NCBI GenBank assembly: GCA_963989245.1
Contig: OZ022342.1
Span: 34,409,679 to 34,473,678, forward strand
Length of the DNA stretch: 64,000 bases
Direction of reading: 5' to 3'
Origin: Nansenia antarctica
Lineage: Eukaryota > Chordata > Actinopteri > Argentiniformes > Microstomatidae
Part shown: piece by piece, positions 26,134 through 39,720 of the stretch
Position numbering within the stretch: position 1 is the stretch's first letter
Layout of the letters: every line of letters begins with the position of its first letter
The notes under the pieces: generated by a model
What the model was told of the DNA's origin: nothing
Databases searched by the model: none
The model's input: only the letters and a program-made list of their open reading frames with translations
Translations under genes and position numbers: made by a program

Positions 26134-27179
26134 TAGTCAAGCAAGGGGTTTTAGTCAAACAATAACATAGTCTGTGGTGGTAGCGATGGTTGATAATGAC
26201 TCTTTTACGGGTGACTATGGCAAGAACCCATTCAATTTTAAGAATTATAATCTAGAATATCTGGCAATATATGTTGACGGTGTCCAGTTCCCCACCAAAC
26301 CATTACAACCGGACTTCCCTAATGGTTGCGTAACTCGTGAATTCTATCAACTGGTGTTATCAACAGGGAGACATTTAAAGAACAGTGCTATGGCCATTGA
26401 TCGAAACGATTTCCTGAGAGGGTACACTCTTTATGCATTTAATCTGACACCTGACGAGGATAATTGTCAGCATCTATCATTGATCAAGAGTGGTAACATA
26501 CGCCTGGAGACACGTTTCAGGAACCCGCTGCCTAATACCATCAATCTAATAATTTATGCGGTATATGATAGTATGATTTAAGTGTCCCATCGCAGACAGG
26601 TTTTAGTTTATTACTATTAAGCATCATGAATACTGTGGAACTGACAGCCAGGTGTTTTGGCTTGTGATAAACTGCCCCAGCAACCTCTACAAATAAGACC
26701 TAGTGCTATGATAATTAACACACACCCCTCTGACCAGCCTGGAGAGCATTGGCTGGCAGTTTATATATTGGAGAGAGTTGGGTGTTTTTTTTGACAATTT
26801 TGGAAATGCTCCAAATCATTCAATATTTCCTAAATCGATTTATGACTTTTTAAACATGTCATGTGACGAGATACATTTATCAGACAAACAAGTTCAGGAT
26901 GTCACATCGGTCACATGTGGTGAACACTGTATCTACTTCTTAAATCACATGTGTAGAGGCATCACCTATGATATGTTGATATCTAAATATTCTTCTAATC
27001 TGTTTAAAAATGACACAATGGTAACACGTTTTGTGAAAAAGTTGCAACCGTGTGTGTGTGTTCATAATGTGTTTAGTTGTGTTCAACATGTTCAGACAAT
27101 TGTGTAAGATTGTGCAAGTCAATAAAATGTTGGTCAAATAAATTATCAGAGTTCATGTATCATTACAATCATTTTTATT
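26134..27179 (+). repeat. Unit 26, T8 frameshift
   Basis: Frame A 26174-26581 is consensus. Frame B is broken by T8 and also has the Ser47Asn change in the displaced frame. Matches unit 52. Confidence 0.97.
26657..27107 (+). pseudogene. Unit 26 frame B, T8-frameshifted protease
   Basis: Eight T residues at 26785-26792 create TGA at 26792-26794, ending the frame after Phe45. His31 is left upstream; Asp46, Gln80 and Cys87 lie in the shifted frame, open from about 26778 to 27107. No single product could carry the full active site. Confidence 0.93.
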
Positions 27180-28224
27180 TAGTCAAGCAAGGGGTTTTAG
27201 TCAAACAATAACATAGTCTGTGGTGGTAGCGATGGTTGATAATGACTCTTTTACGGGTGACTATGGCAAGAACCCATTCAATTTTAAGAATTATAATCTA
27301 GAATATCTGGCAATATATGTTGACGGTGTCCAGTTCCCCACCAAACCATTACAACCGGACTTCCCTAATGGTTGCGTAACTCGTGAATTCTATCAACTGG
27401 TGTTATCAACAGGGAGACATTTAAAGAACAGTGCTATGGCCATTGATCGAAACGATTTCCTGAGAGGGTACACTCTTTATGCATTTAATCTGACACCTGA
27501 CGAGGATAATTGTCAGCATCTATCATTGATCAAGAGTGGTAATATACGCCTGGAGACACGTTTCAGGAACCCGCTGCCTAATACCATCAATCTAATAATT
27601 TATGCGGTATATGATAGTATGATTTAAGTGTCCCATCGCAGACAGGTTTTAGTTTATTACTATTAAGCATCATGAATACTGTGGAACTGACAGCCAGGTG
27701 TTTTGGCTTGTGATAAACTGCCCCAGCAACCTCTACAAATAAGACCTAGTGCTATGATAATTAACACACACCCCTCTGACCAGCCTGGAGAGCATTGGCT
27801 GGCAGTTTATATATTGGAGAGAGTTGGGTGTTTTTTTGACAGTTTTGGAAATGCTCCAAATCATTCAATATTTCCTAAATCGATTTATGACTTTTTAAAC
27901 ATGTCATGTGACGAGATACATTTATCAGACAAACAAGTTCAGGATGTCACATCGGTCACATGTGGTGAACACTGTATCTACTTCTTAAATCACATGTGTA
28001 GAGGCATCACCTATGATATGTTGATATCTAAATATTCTTCTAATCTGTTTAAAAATGACACAATGGTAACACGTTTTGTGAAAAAGTTGCAACCGTGTGT
28101 GTGTGTTCATAATGTGTTTAGTTGTGTTCAACATGTTCAGACAATTGTGTAAGATTGTGCAAGTCAATAAAATGTTGGTCAAATAAATTATCAGAGTTCA
28201 TGTATCATTACAATCATTTTTATT
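27180..28224 (+). repeat. Unit 27
   Basis: Proteins are consensus (A 27220-27627, B 27703-28152). A silent AAC-to-AAT at Asn108 of frame A is shared with units 28, 53 and 54. Confidence 0.97.
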
Positions 28225-29269
28225 TAGTCAAGCAAGGGGTTTTAGTCAAACAATAACATAGTCTGTGGTGGTAGCGATGGTTGATAATGACTCTTTTACG
28301 GGTGACTATGGCAAGAACCCATTCAATTTTAAGAATTATAATCTAGAATATCTGGCAATATATGTTGACGGTGTCCAGTTCCCCACCAAACCATTACAAC
28401 CGGACTTCCCTAATGGTTGCGTAACTCGTGAATTCTATCAACTGGTGTTATCAACAGGGAGACATTTAAAGAACAGTGCTATGGCCATTGATCGAAACGA
28501 TTTCCTGAGAGGGTACACTCTTTATGCATTTAATCTGACACCTGACGAGGATAATTGTCAGCATCTATCATTGATCAAGAGTGGTAATATACGCCTGGAG
28601 ACACGTTTCAGGAACCCGCTGCCTAATACCATCAATCTAATAATTTATGCGGTATATGATAGTATGATTTAAGTGTCCCATCGCAAACAGGTTTTAGTTT
28701 ATTACTATTAAGCATCATGAATACTGTGGAACTGACAGCCAGGTGTTTTGGCTTGTGATAAACTGCCCCAGCAACCTCTACAAATAAGACCTAGTGCTAT
28801 GATAATTAACACACACCCCTCTGACCAGCCTGGAGAGCATTGGCTGGCAGTTTATATATTGGAGAGAGTTGGGTGTTTTTTTGACAGTTTTGGAAATGCT
28901 CCAAATCATTCAATATTTCCTAAATCGATTTATGACTTTTTAAACATGTCATGTGACGAGATACATTTATCAGACAAACAAGTTCAGGATGTCACATCGG
29001 TCACATGTGGTGAACACTGTATCTACTTCTTAAATCACATGTGTAGAGGCATCACCTATGATATGTTGATATCTAAATATTCTTCTAATCTGTTTAAAAA
29101 TGACACAATGGTAACACGTTTTGTGAAAAAGTTGCAACCGTGTGTGTGTGTTCATAATGTGTTTAGTTGTGTTCAACATGTTCAGACAATTGTGTAAGAT
29201 TGTGCAAGTCAATAAAATGTTGGTCAAATAAATTATCAGAGTTCATGTATCATTACAATCATTTTTATT
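28225..29269 (+). repeat. Unit 28
   Basis: Proteins are consensus (A 28265-28672, B 28748-29197). It has the silent Asn108 change plus G-to-A at 28686 in the read-through tail of frame A. Matches unit 54. Confidence 0.97.
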
Positions 29270-30314
29270 TAGTCAAGCAAGGGGTTTTAGTCAAACAATA
29301 ACATAGTCTGTGGTGGTAGCGATGGTTGATAATGACTCTTTTACGGGTGACTATGGCAAGAACCCATTCAATTTTAAGAATTATAATCTAGAATATCTGG
29401 CAATATATGTTGACGGTGTCCAGTTCCCCACCAAACCATTACAACCGGACTTCCCTAATGGTTGCGTAACTCGTGAATTCTATCAACTGGTGTTATCAAC
29501 AGGGAGACATTTAAAGAACAGTGCTATGGCCATTGATCGAAACGATTTCCTGAGAGGGTACACTCTTTATGCATTTAATCTGACACCTGACGAGGATAAT
29601 TGTCAGCATCTATCATTGATCAAGAGTGGTAACATACGCCTGGAGACACGTTTCAGGAACCCGCTGCCTAATACCATCAATCTAATAATTTATGCGGTAT
29701 ATGATAGTATGATTTAAGTGTCCCATCGCAGACAGGTTTTAGTTTATTACTATTAAGCATCTTGAATACTGTGGAACTGACAGCCAGGTGTTTTGGCTTG
29801 TGATAAACTGCCCCAGCAACCTCTACAAATAAGACCTAGTGCTATGATAATTAACACACACCCCTCTGACCAGCCTGGAGAGCATTGGCTGGCAGTTTAT
29901 ATATTGGAGAGAGTTGGGTGTTTTTTTGACAGTTTTGGAAATGCTCCAAATCATTCAATATTTCCTAAATCGATTTATGACTTTTTAAACATGTCATGTG
30001 ACGAGATACATTTATCAGACAAACAAGTTCAGGATGTCACATCGGTCACATGTGGTGAACACTGTATCTACTTCTTAAATCACATGTGTAGAGGCATCAC
30101 CTATGATATGTTGATATCTAAATATTCTTCTAATCTGTTTAAAAATGACACAATGGTAACACGTTTTGTGAAAAAGTTGCAACCGTGTGTGTGTGTTCAT
30201 AATGTGTTTAGTTGTGTTCAACATGTTCAGACAATTGTGTAAGATTGTGCAAGTCAATAAAATGTTGGTCAAATAAATTATCAGAGTTCATGTATCATTA
30301 CAATCATTTTTATT
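29270..30314 (+). repeat. Unit 29, ancestral protease ATG lost
   Basis: Both open frames are consensus (A 29310-29717, B 29793-30242). A-to-T at 29762 changes the upstream ATG to TTG, as in units 55 and 56. Confidence 0.97.
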
Positions 30315-31359
30315 TAGTCAAGCAAGGGGTTTTAGTCAAACAATAACATAGTCTGTGGTGGTAGCGATGGTTGATAATGACTCTTTTACGGGTGACTATG
30401 GCAAGAACCCATTCAATTTTAAGAATTATAATCTAGAATATCTGGCAATATATGTTGACGGTGTCCAGTTCCCCACCAAACCATTACAACCGGACTTCCC
30501 TAATGGTTGCGTAACTCGTGAATTCTATCAACTGGTGTTATCAACAGGGAGACATTTAAAGAACAGTGCTATGGCCATTGATCGAAACGATTTCCTGAGA
30601 GGGTACACTCTTTATGCATTTAATCTGACACCTGACGAGGATAATTGTCAGCATCTATCATTGATCAAGAGTGGTAACATACGCCTGGAGACACGTTTCA
30701 GGAACCCGCTGCCTAATACCATCAATCTAATAATTTATGAGGTATATGATAGTATGATTTAAGTGTCCCATCGCAGACAGGTTTTAGTTTATTACTATTA
30801 AGCATCATGAATACTGTGGAACTGACAGCCAGGTGTTTTGGCTTGTGATAAACTGCCCCAGCAACCTCTACAAATAAGACCTAGTGCTATGATAATTAAC
30901 ACACACCCCTCTGACCAGCCTGGAGAGCATTGGCTGGCAGTTTATATATTGGAGAGAGTTGGGTGTTTTTTTGACAGTTTTGGAAATGCTCCAAATCATT
31001 CAATATTTCCTAAATCGATTTATGACTTTTTAAACATGTCATGTGACGAGATACATTTATCAGACAAACAAGTTCAGGATGTCACATCGGTCACATGTGA
31101 TGAACACTGTATCTACTTCTTAAATCACATGTGTAGAGGCATCACCTATGATATGTTGATATCTAAATATTCTTCTAATCTGTTTAAAAATGACACAATG
31201 GTAACACGTTTTGTGAAAAAGTTGCAACCGTGTGTGTGTGTTCATAATGTGTTTAGTTGTGTTCAACATGTTCAGACAATTGTGTAAGATTGTGCAAGTC
31301 AATAAAATGTTGGTCAAATAAATTATCAGAGTTCATGTATCATTACAATCATTTTTATT
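30315..31359 (+). repeat. Unit 30
   Basis: Frame A 30355-30762 has Ala129Glu (30740). Frame B 30838-31287 has Gly88Asp (31100) directly after the catalytic Cys87. Matches unit 57. Confidence 0.97.
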
Positions 31360-32404
31360 TAGTCAAGCAAGGGGTTTTAGTCAAACAATAACATAGTCTG
31401 TGGTGGTAGCGATGGTTGATAATGACTCTTTTACGGGTGACTATGGCAAGAACCCATTCAATTTTAAGAATTATAATCTAGAATATCTGGCAATATATGT
31501 TGACGGTGTCCAGTTCCCCACCAAACCATTACAACCGGACTTCCCTAATGGTTGCGTAACTCGTGAATTCTATCAACTGGTGTTATCAACAGGGAGACAT
31601 TTAAAGAACAGTGCTATGGCCATTGATCGAAACGATTTCCTGAGAGGGTACACTCTTTATGCATTTAATCTGACACCTGACGAGGATAATTGTCAGCATC
31701 TATCATTGATCAAGAGTGGTAACATACGCCTGGAGACACGTTTCAGGAACCCGCTGCCTAATACCATCAATCTAATAATTTATGCGGTATATGATAGTAT
31801 GATTTAAGTGTCCCATCGCAGACAGGTTTTAGTTTATTACTATTAAGCATCATGAATACTGTGGAACTGACAGCCAGGTGTTTTGGCTTGTGATAAACTG
31901 CCCCAGCAACCTCTACAAATAAGACCTAGTGCTATGATAATTAACACACACCCCTCTGACCAGCCTGGAGAGCATTGGCTGGCAGTTTATATATTGGAGA
32001 GAGTTGGGTGTTTTTTTGACAGTTTTGGAAATGCTCCAAATCATTCAATATTTCCTAAATCGATTTATGACTTTTTAAACATGTCATGTGACGAGATACA
32101 TTTATCAGACAAACAAGTTCAGGATGTCACATCGGTCACATGTGGTGAACACTGTATCTACTTCTTAAATCACATGTGTAGAGGCATCACCTATGATATG
32201 TTGATATCTAAATATTCTTCTAATCTGTTTAAAAATGACACAATGGTAACACGTTTTGTGAAAAAGTTGCAACCGTGTGTGTGTGTTCATAATGTGTTTA
32301 GTTGTGTTCAACATGTTCAGACAATTGTGTAAGATTGTGCAAGTCAATAAAATGTTGGTCAAATAAATTATCAGAGTTCATGTATCATTACAATCATTTT
32401 TATT
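31360..32404 (+). repeat. Unit 31
   Basis: Both frames translate to the consensus: A 31400-31807, B 31883-32332. Confidence 0.97.
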
Positions 32405-33449
32405 TAGTCAAGCAAGGGGTTTTAGTCAAACAATAACATAGTCTGTGGTGGTAGCGATGGTTGATAATGACTCTTTTACGGGTGACTATGGCAAGAACCC
32501 ATTCAATTTTAAGAATTATAATCTAGAATATCTGGCAATATATGTTGACGGTGTCCAGTTCCCCACCAAACCATTACAACCGGACTTCCCTAATGGTTGC
32601 GTAACTCGTGAATTCTATCAACTGGTGTTATCAACAGGGAGACATTTAAAGAACAGTGCTATGGCCATTGATCGAAACGATTTCCTGAGAGGGTACACTC
32701 TTTATGCATTTAATCTGACACCTGACGAGGATAATTGTCAGCATCTATCATTGATCAAGAGTGGTAACATACGCCTGGAGACACGTTTCAGGAACCCGCT
32801 GCCTAATACCATCAATCTAATAATTTATGCGGTATATGATAGTATGATTTAAGTGTCCCATCGCAGACAGGTTTTAGTTTATTACTATTAAGCATCATGA
32901 ATACTGTGGAACTGACAGCCAGGTGTTTTGGCTTGTGATAAACTGCCCCAGCAACCTCTACAAATAAGACCTAGTGCTATGATAATTAACACACACCCCT
33001 CTGACCAGCCTGGAGAGCATTGGCTGGCAGTTTATATATTGGAGAGAGTTGGGTGTTTTTTTGACAGTTTTGGAAATGCTCCAAATCATTCAATATTTCC
33101 TAAATCGATTTATGACTTTTTAAACATGTCATGTGACGAGATACATTTATCAGACAAACAAGTTCAGGATGTCACATCGGTCACATGTGGTGAACACTGT
33201 ATCTACTTCTTAAATCACATGTGTAGAGGCATCACCTATGATATGTTGATATCTAAATATTCTTCTAATCTGTTTAAAAATGACACAATGGTAACACGTT
33301 TTGTGAAAAAGTTGCAACCGTGTGTGTGTGTTCATAATGTGTTTAGTTGTGTTCAACATGTTCAGACAATTGTGTAAGATTGTGCAAGTCAATAAAATGT
33401 TGGTCAAATAAATTATCAGAGTTCATGTATCATTACAATCATTTTTATT
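32405..33449 (+). repeat. Unit 32
   Basis: Both frames translate to the consensus: A 32445-32852, B 32928-33377. Confidence 0.97.
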
Positions 33450-34494
33450 TAGTCAAGCAAGGGGTTTTAGTCAAACAATAACATAGTCTGTGGTGGTAGC
33501 GATGGTTGATAATGACTCTTTTACGGGTGACTATGGCAAGAACCCATTCAATTTTAAGAATTATAATCTAGAATATCTGGCAATATATGTTGACGGTGTC
33601 CAGTTCCCCACCAAACCATTACAACCGGACTTCCCTAATGGTTGCGTAACTCGTGAATTCTATCAACTGGTGTTATCAACAGGGAGACATTTAAAGAACA
33701 GTGCTATGGCCATTGATCGAAACGATTTCCTGAGAGGGTACACTCTTTATGCATTTAATCTGACACCTGACGAGGATAATTGTCAGCATCTATCATTGAT
33801 CAAGAGTGGTAACATACGCCTGGAGACACGTTTCAGGAACCCGCTGCCTAATACCATCAATCTAATAATTTATGCGGTATATGATAGTATGATTTAAGTG
33901 TCCCATCGCAGACAGGTTTTAGTTTATTACTATTAAGCATCATGAATACTGTGGAACTGACAGCCAGGTGTTTTGGCTTGTGATAAACTGCCCCAGCAAC
34001 CTCTACAAATAAGACCTAGTGCTATGATAATTAACACACACCCCTCTGACCAGCCTGGAGAGCATTGGCTGGCAGTTTATATATTGGAGAGAGTTGGGTG
34101 TTTTTTTGACAGTTTTGGAAATGCTCCAAATCATTCAATATTTCCTAAATCGATTTATGACTTTTTAAACATGTCATGTGACGAGATACATTTATCAGAC
34201 AAACAAGTTCAGGATGTCACATCGGTCACATGTGGTGAACACTGTATCTACTTCTTAAATCACATGTGTAGAGGCATCACCTATGATATGTTGATATCTA
34301 AATATTCTTCTAATCTGTTTAAAAATGACACAATGGTAACACGTTTTGTGAAAAAGTTGCAACCGTGTGTGTGTGTTCATAATGTGTTTAGTTGTGTTCA
34401 ACATGTTCAGACAATTGTGTAAGATTGTGCAAGTCAATAAAATGTTGGTCAAATAAATTATCAGAGTTCATGTATCATTACAATCATTTTTATT
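33450..34494 (+). repeat. Unit 33
   Basis: Both frames translate to the consensus: A 33490-33897, B 33973-34422. Confidence 0.97.
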
Positions 34495-35539
34495 TAGTCA
34501 AGCAAGGGGTTTTAGTCAAACAATAACATAGTCTGTGGTGGTAGCGATGGTTGATAATGACTCTTTTACGGGTGACTATGGCAAGAACCCATTCAATTTT
34601 AAGAATTATAATCTAGAATATCTGGCAATATATGTTGACGGTGTCCAGTTCCCCACCAAACCATTACAACCGGACTTCCCTAATGGTTGCGTAACTCGTG
34701 AATTCTATCAACTGGTGTTATCAACAGGGAGACATTTAAAGAACAGTGCTATGGCCATTGATCGAAACGATTTCCTGAGAGGGTACACTCTTTATGCATT
34801 TAATCTGACACCTGACGAGGATAATTGTCAGCATCTATCATTGATCAAGAGTGGTAACATACGCCTGGAGACACGTTTCAGGAACCCGCTGCCTAATACC
34901 ATCAATCTAATAATTTATGCGGTATATGATAGTATGATTTAAGTGTCCCATCGCAGACAGGTTTTAGTTTATTACTATTAAGCATCATGAATACTGTGGA
35001 ACTGACAGCCAGGTGTTTTGGCTTGTGATAAACTGCCCCAGCAACCTCTACAAATAAGACCTAGTGCTATGATAATTAACACACACCCCTCTGACCAGCC
35101 TGGAGAGCATTGGCTGGCAGTTTATATATTGGAGAGAGTTGGGTGTTTTTTTGACAGTTTTGGAAATGCTCCAAATCATTCAATATTTCCTAAATCGATT
35201 TATGACTTTTTAAACATGTCATGTGACGAGATACATTTATCAGACAAACAAGTTCAGGATGTCACATCGGTCACATGTGGTGAACACTGTATCTACTTCT
35301 TAAATCACATGTGTAGAGGCATCACCTATGATATGTTGATATCTAAATATTCTTCTAATCTGTTTAAAAATGACACAATGGTAACACGTTTTGTGAAAAA
35401 GTTGCAACCGTGTGTGTGTGTTCATAATGTGTTTAGTTGTGTTCAACATGTTCAGACAATTGTGTAAGATTGTGCAAGTCAATAAAATGTTGGTCAAATA
35501 AATTATCAGAGTTCATGTATCATTACAATCATTTTTATT
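34495..35539 (+). repeat. Unit 34
   Basis: Both frames translate to the consensus: A 34535-34942, B 35018-35467. Confidence 0.97.
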
Positions 35540-36584
35540 TAGTCAAGCAAGGGGTTTTAGTCAAACAATAACATAGTCTGTGGTGGTAGCGATGGTTGAT
35601 AATGACTCTTTTACGGGTGACTATGGCAAGAACCCATTCAATTTTAAGAATTATAATCTAGAATATCTGGCAATATATGTTGACGGTGTCCAGTTCCCCA
35701 CCAAACCATTACAACCGGACTTCCCTAATGGTTGCGTAACTCGTGAATTCTATCAACTGGTGTTATCAACAGGGAGACATTTAAAGAACAGTGCTATGGC
35801 CATTGATCGAAACGATTTCCTGAGAGGGTACACTCTTTATGCATTTAATCTGACACCTGACGAGGATAATTGTCAGCATCTATCATTGATCAAGAGTGGT
35901 AACATACGCCTGGAGACACGTTTCAGGAACCCGCTGCCTAATACCATCAATCTAATAATTTATGAGGTATATGATAGTATGATTTAAGTGTCCCATCGCA
36001 GACAGGTTTTAGTTTATTACTATTAAGCATCATGAATACTGTGGAACTGACAGCCAGGTGTTTTGGCTTGTGATAAACTGCCCCAGCAACCTCTACAAAT
36101 AAGACCTAGTGCTATGATAATTAACACACACCCCTCTGACCAGCCTGGAGAGCATTGGCTGGCAGTTTATATATTGGAGAGAGTTGGGTGTTTTTTTGAC
36201 AGTTTTGGAAATGCTCCAAATCATTCAATATTTCCTAAATCGATTTATGACTTTTTAAACATGTCATGTGACGAGATACATTTATCAGACAAACAAGTTC
36301 AGGATGTCACATCGGTCACATGTGGTGAACACTGTATCTACTTCTTAAATCACATGTGTAGAGGCATCACCTATGATATGTTGATATCTAAATATTCTTC
36401 TAATCTGTTTAAAAATGACACAATGGTAACACGTTTTGTGAAAAAGTTGCAACCGTGTGTGTGTGTTCATAATGTGTTTAGTTGTGTTCAACATGTTCAG
36501 ACAATTGTGTAAGATTGTGCAAGTCAATAAAATGTTGGTCAAATAAATTATCAGAGTTCATGTATCATTACAATCATTTTTATT
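35540..36584 (+). repeat. Unit 35
   Basis: Frame A 35580-35987 has Ala129Glu (35965). Frame B 36063-36512 is consensus. Matches unit 60. Confidence 0.97.
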
Positions 36585-37629
36585 TAGTCAAGCAAGGGGT
36601 TTTAGTCAAACAATAACATAGTCTGTGGTGGTAGCGATGGTTGATAATGACTCTTTTACGGGTGACTATGGCAAGAACCCATTCAATTTTAAGAATTATA
36701 ATCTAGAATATCTGGCAATATATGTTGACGGTGTCCAGTTCCCCACCAAACCATTACAACCGGACTTCCCTAATGGTTGCGTAACTCGTGAATTCTATCA
36801 ACTGGTGTTATCAACAGGGAGACATTTAAAGAACAGTGCTATGGCCATTGATCGAAACGATTTCCTGAGAGGGTACACTCTTTATGCATTTAATCTGACA
36901 CCTGACGAGGATAATTGTCAGCATCTATCATTGATCAAGAGTGGTAACATACGCCTGGAGACACGTTTCAGGAACCCGCTGCCTAATACCATCAATCTAA
37001 TAATTTATGCGGTATATGATAGTATGATTTAAGTGTCCCATCGCAGACAGGTTTTAGTTTATTACTATTAAGCATCATGAATACTGTGGAACTGACAGCC
37101 AGGTGTTTTGGCTTGTGATAAACTGCCCCAGCAACCTCTACAAATAAGACCTAGTGCTATGATAATTAACACACACCCCTCTGAGCAGCCTGGAGAGCAT
37201 TGGCTGGCAGTTTATATATTGGAGAGAGTTGGGTGTTTTTTTGACAGTTTTGGAAATGCTCCAAATCATTCAATATTTCCTAAATCGATTTATGACTTTT
37301 TAAACATGTCATGTGACGAGATACATTTATCAGACAAACAAGTTCAGGATGTCACATCGGTCACATGTGGTGAACACTGTATCTACTTCTTAAATCACAT
37401 GTGTAGAGGCATCACCTATGATATGTTGATATCTAAATATTCTTCTAATCTGTTTAAAAATGACACAATGGTAACACGTTTTGTGAAAAAGTTGCAACCG
37501 TGTGTGTGTGTTCATAATGTGTTTAGTTGTGTTCAACATGTTCAGACAATTGTGTAAGATTGTGCAAGTCAATAAAATGTTGGTCAAATAAATTATCAGA
37601 GTTCATGTATCATTACAATCATTTTTATT
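36585..37629 (+). repeat. Unit 36
   Basis: Frame A 36625-37032 is consensus. Frame B 37108-37557 has Asp26Glu, the first unit of the Glu26 cluster. Matches unit 61. Confidence 0.97.
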
Positions 37630-38675
37630 TAGTCAAGCAAGGGGTTTTAGTCAAACAATAACATAGTCTGTGGTGGTAGCGATGGTTGATAATGACTCTT
37701 TTACGGGTGACTATGGCAAGAACCCATTCAATTTTAAGAATTATAATCTAGAATATCTGGCAATATATGTTGACGGTGTCCAGTTCCCCACCAAACCATT
37801 ACAACCGGACTTCCCTAATGGTTGCGTAACTCGTGAATTCTATCAACTGGTGTTATCAACAGGGAGACATTTAAAGAACAGTGCTATGGCCATTGATCGA
37901 AACGATTTCCTGAGAGGGTACACTCTTTATGCATTTAATCTGACACCTGACGAGGATAATTGTCAGCATCTATCATTGATCAAGAGTGGTAACATACGCC
38001 TGGAGACACGTTTCAGGAACCCGCTGCCTAATACCATCAATCTAATAATTTATGCGGTATATGATAGTATGATTTAAGTGTCCCATCGCAGACAGGTTTT
38101 AGTTTATTACTATTAAGCATCATGAATACTGTGGAACTGACAGCCAGGTGTTTTGGCTTGTGATAAACTGCCCCAGCAACCTCTACAAATAAGACCTAGT
38201 GCTATGATAATTAACACACACCCCTCTGAGCAGCCTGGAGAGCATTGGCTGGCAGTTTATATATTGGAGAGAGTTGGGTGTTTTTTTTGACAGTTTTGGA
38301 AATGCTCCAAATCATTCAATATTTCCTAAATCGATTTATGACTTTTTAAACATGTCATGTGACGAGATACATTTATCAGACAAACAAGTTCAGGATGTCA
38401 CATCGGTCACATGTGGTGAACACTGTATCTACTTCTTAAATCACATGTGTAGAGGCATCACCTATGATATGTTGATATCTAAATATTCTTCTAATCTGTT
38501 TAAAAATGACACAATGGTAACACGTTTTGTGAAAAAGTTGCAACCGTGTGTGTGTGTTCATAATGTGTTTAGTTGTGTTCAACATGTTCAGACAATTGTG
38601 TAAGATTGTGCAAGTCAATAAAATGTTGGTCAAATAAATTATCAGAGTTCATGTATCATTACAATCATTTTTATT
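37630..38675 (+). repeat. Unit 37, T8 frameshift
   Basis: Frame A 37670-38077 is consensus. Frame B has Asp26Glu and T8. Confidence 0.97.
38153..38603 (+). pseudogene. Unit 37 frame B, T8-frameshifted protease
   Basis: T8 at 38281-38288 creates TGA at 38288-38290 after Phe45. The catalytic half continues in the shifted frame from 38274 to 38603. Ser47 is consensus, so this T8 lies on a different background from that of unit 26. Confidence 0.93.
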
Positions 38676-39720
38676 TAGTCAAGCAAGGGGTTTTAGTCAA
38701 ACAATAACATAGTCTGTGGTGGTAGCGATGGTTGATAATGACTCTTTTACGGGTGACTATGGCAAGAACCCATTCAATTTTAAGAATTATAATCTAGAAT
38801 ATCTGGCAATATATGTTGACGGTGTCCAGTTCCCCACCAAACCATTACAACCGGACTTCCCTAATGGTTGCGTAACTCGTGAATTCTATCAACTGGTGTT
38901 ATCAACAGGGAGACATTTAAAGAACAGTGCTATGGCCATTGATCGAAACGATTTCCTGAGAGGGTACACTCTTTATGCATTTAATCTGACACCTGACGAG
39001 GATAATTGTCAGCATCTATCATTGATCAAGAGTGGTAACATACGCCTGGAGACACGTTTCAGGAACCCGCTGCCTAATACCATCAATCTAATAATTTATG
39101 CGGTATATGATAGTATGATTTAAGTGTCCCATCGCAGACAGGTTTTAGTTTATTACTATTAAGCATCATGAATACTGTGGAACTGACAGCCAGGTGTTTT
39201 GGCTTGTGATAAACTGCCCCAGCAACCTCTACAAATAAGACCTAGTGCTATGATAATTAACACACACCCCTCTGACCAGCCTGGAGAGCATTGGCTGGCA
39301 GTTTATATATTGGAGAGAGTTGGGTGTTTTTTTGACAGTTTTGGAAATGCTCCAAATCATTCAATATTTCCTAAATCGATTTATGACTTTTTAAACATGT
39401 CATGTGACGAGATACATTTATCAGACAAACAAGTTCAGGATGTCACATCGGTCACATGTGGTGAACACTGTATCTACTTCTTAAATCACATGTGTAGAGG
39501 CATCACCTATGATATGTTGATATCTAAATATTCTTCTAATCTGTTTAAAAATGACACAATGGTAACACGTTTTGTGAAAAAGTTGCAACCGTGTGTGTGT
39601 GTTCATAATGTGTTTAGTTGTGTTCAACATGTTCAGACAATTGTGTAAGATTGTGCAAGTCAATAAAATGTTGGTCAAATAAATTATCAGAGTTCATGTA
39701 TCATTACAATCATTTTTATT
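38676..39720 (+). repeat. Unit 38
   Basis: Both frames are consensus (A 38716-39123, B 39199-39648). It is a T7, Asp26 unit flanked on both sides by T8, Glu26 units. Confidence 0.97.

Larger units (their letters stand above)
19864..37629 (+). repeat. Segmental duplication, copy 1 (units 20-36)
   Basis: This 17-unit block and the block at 45993-63758 carry the same diagnostic changes in the same order: (GT)7; Ser47Asn; His100Pro with Asp46Glu/Ser47Asn; the same plus (GT)5; T8 with Ser47Asn; silent Asn108; silent Asn108 plus a G-to-A between the frames; ATG-to-TTG; Ala129Glu with Gly88Asp; Ala129Glu; Asp26Glu. Unit correspondence is 20=45, 21=46 or 47, 22-28=48-54, 29=55 and 56, 30=57, 31-34 against 58-59, 35=60, 36=61. 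Confidence 0.9.
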
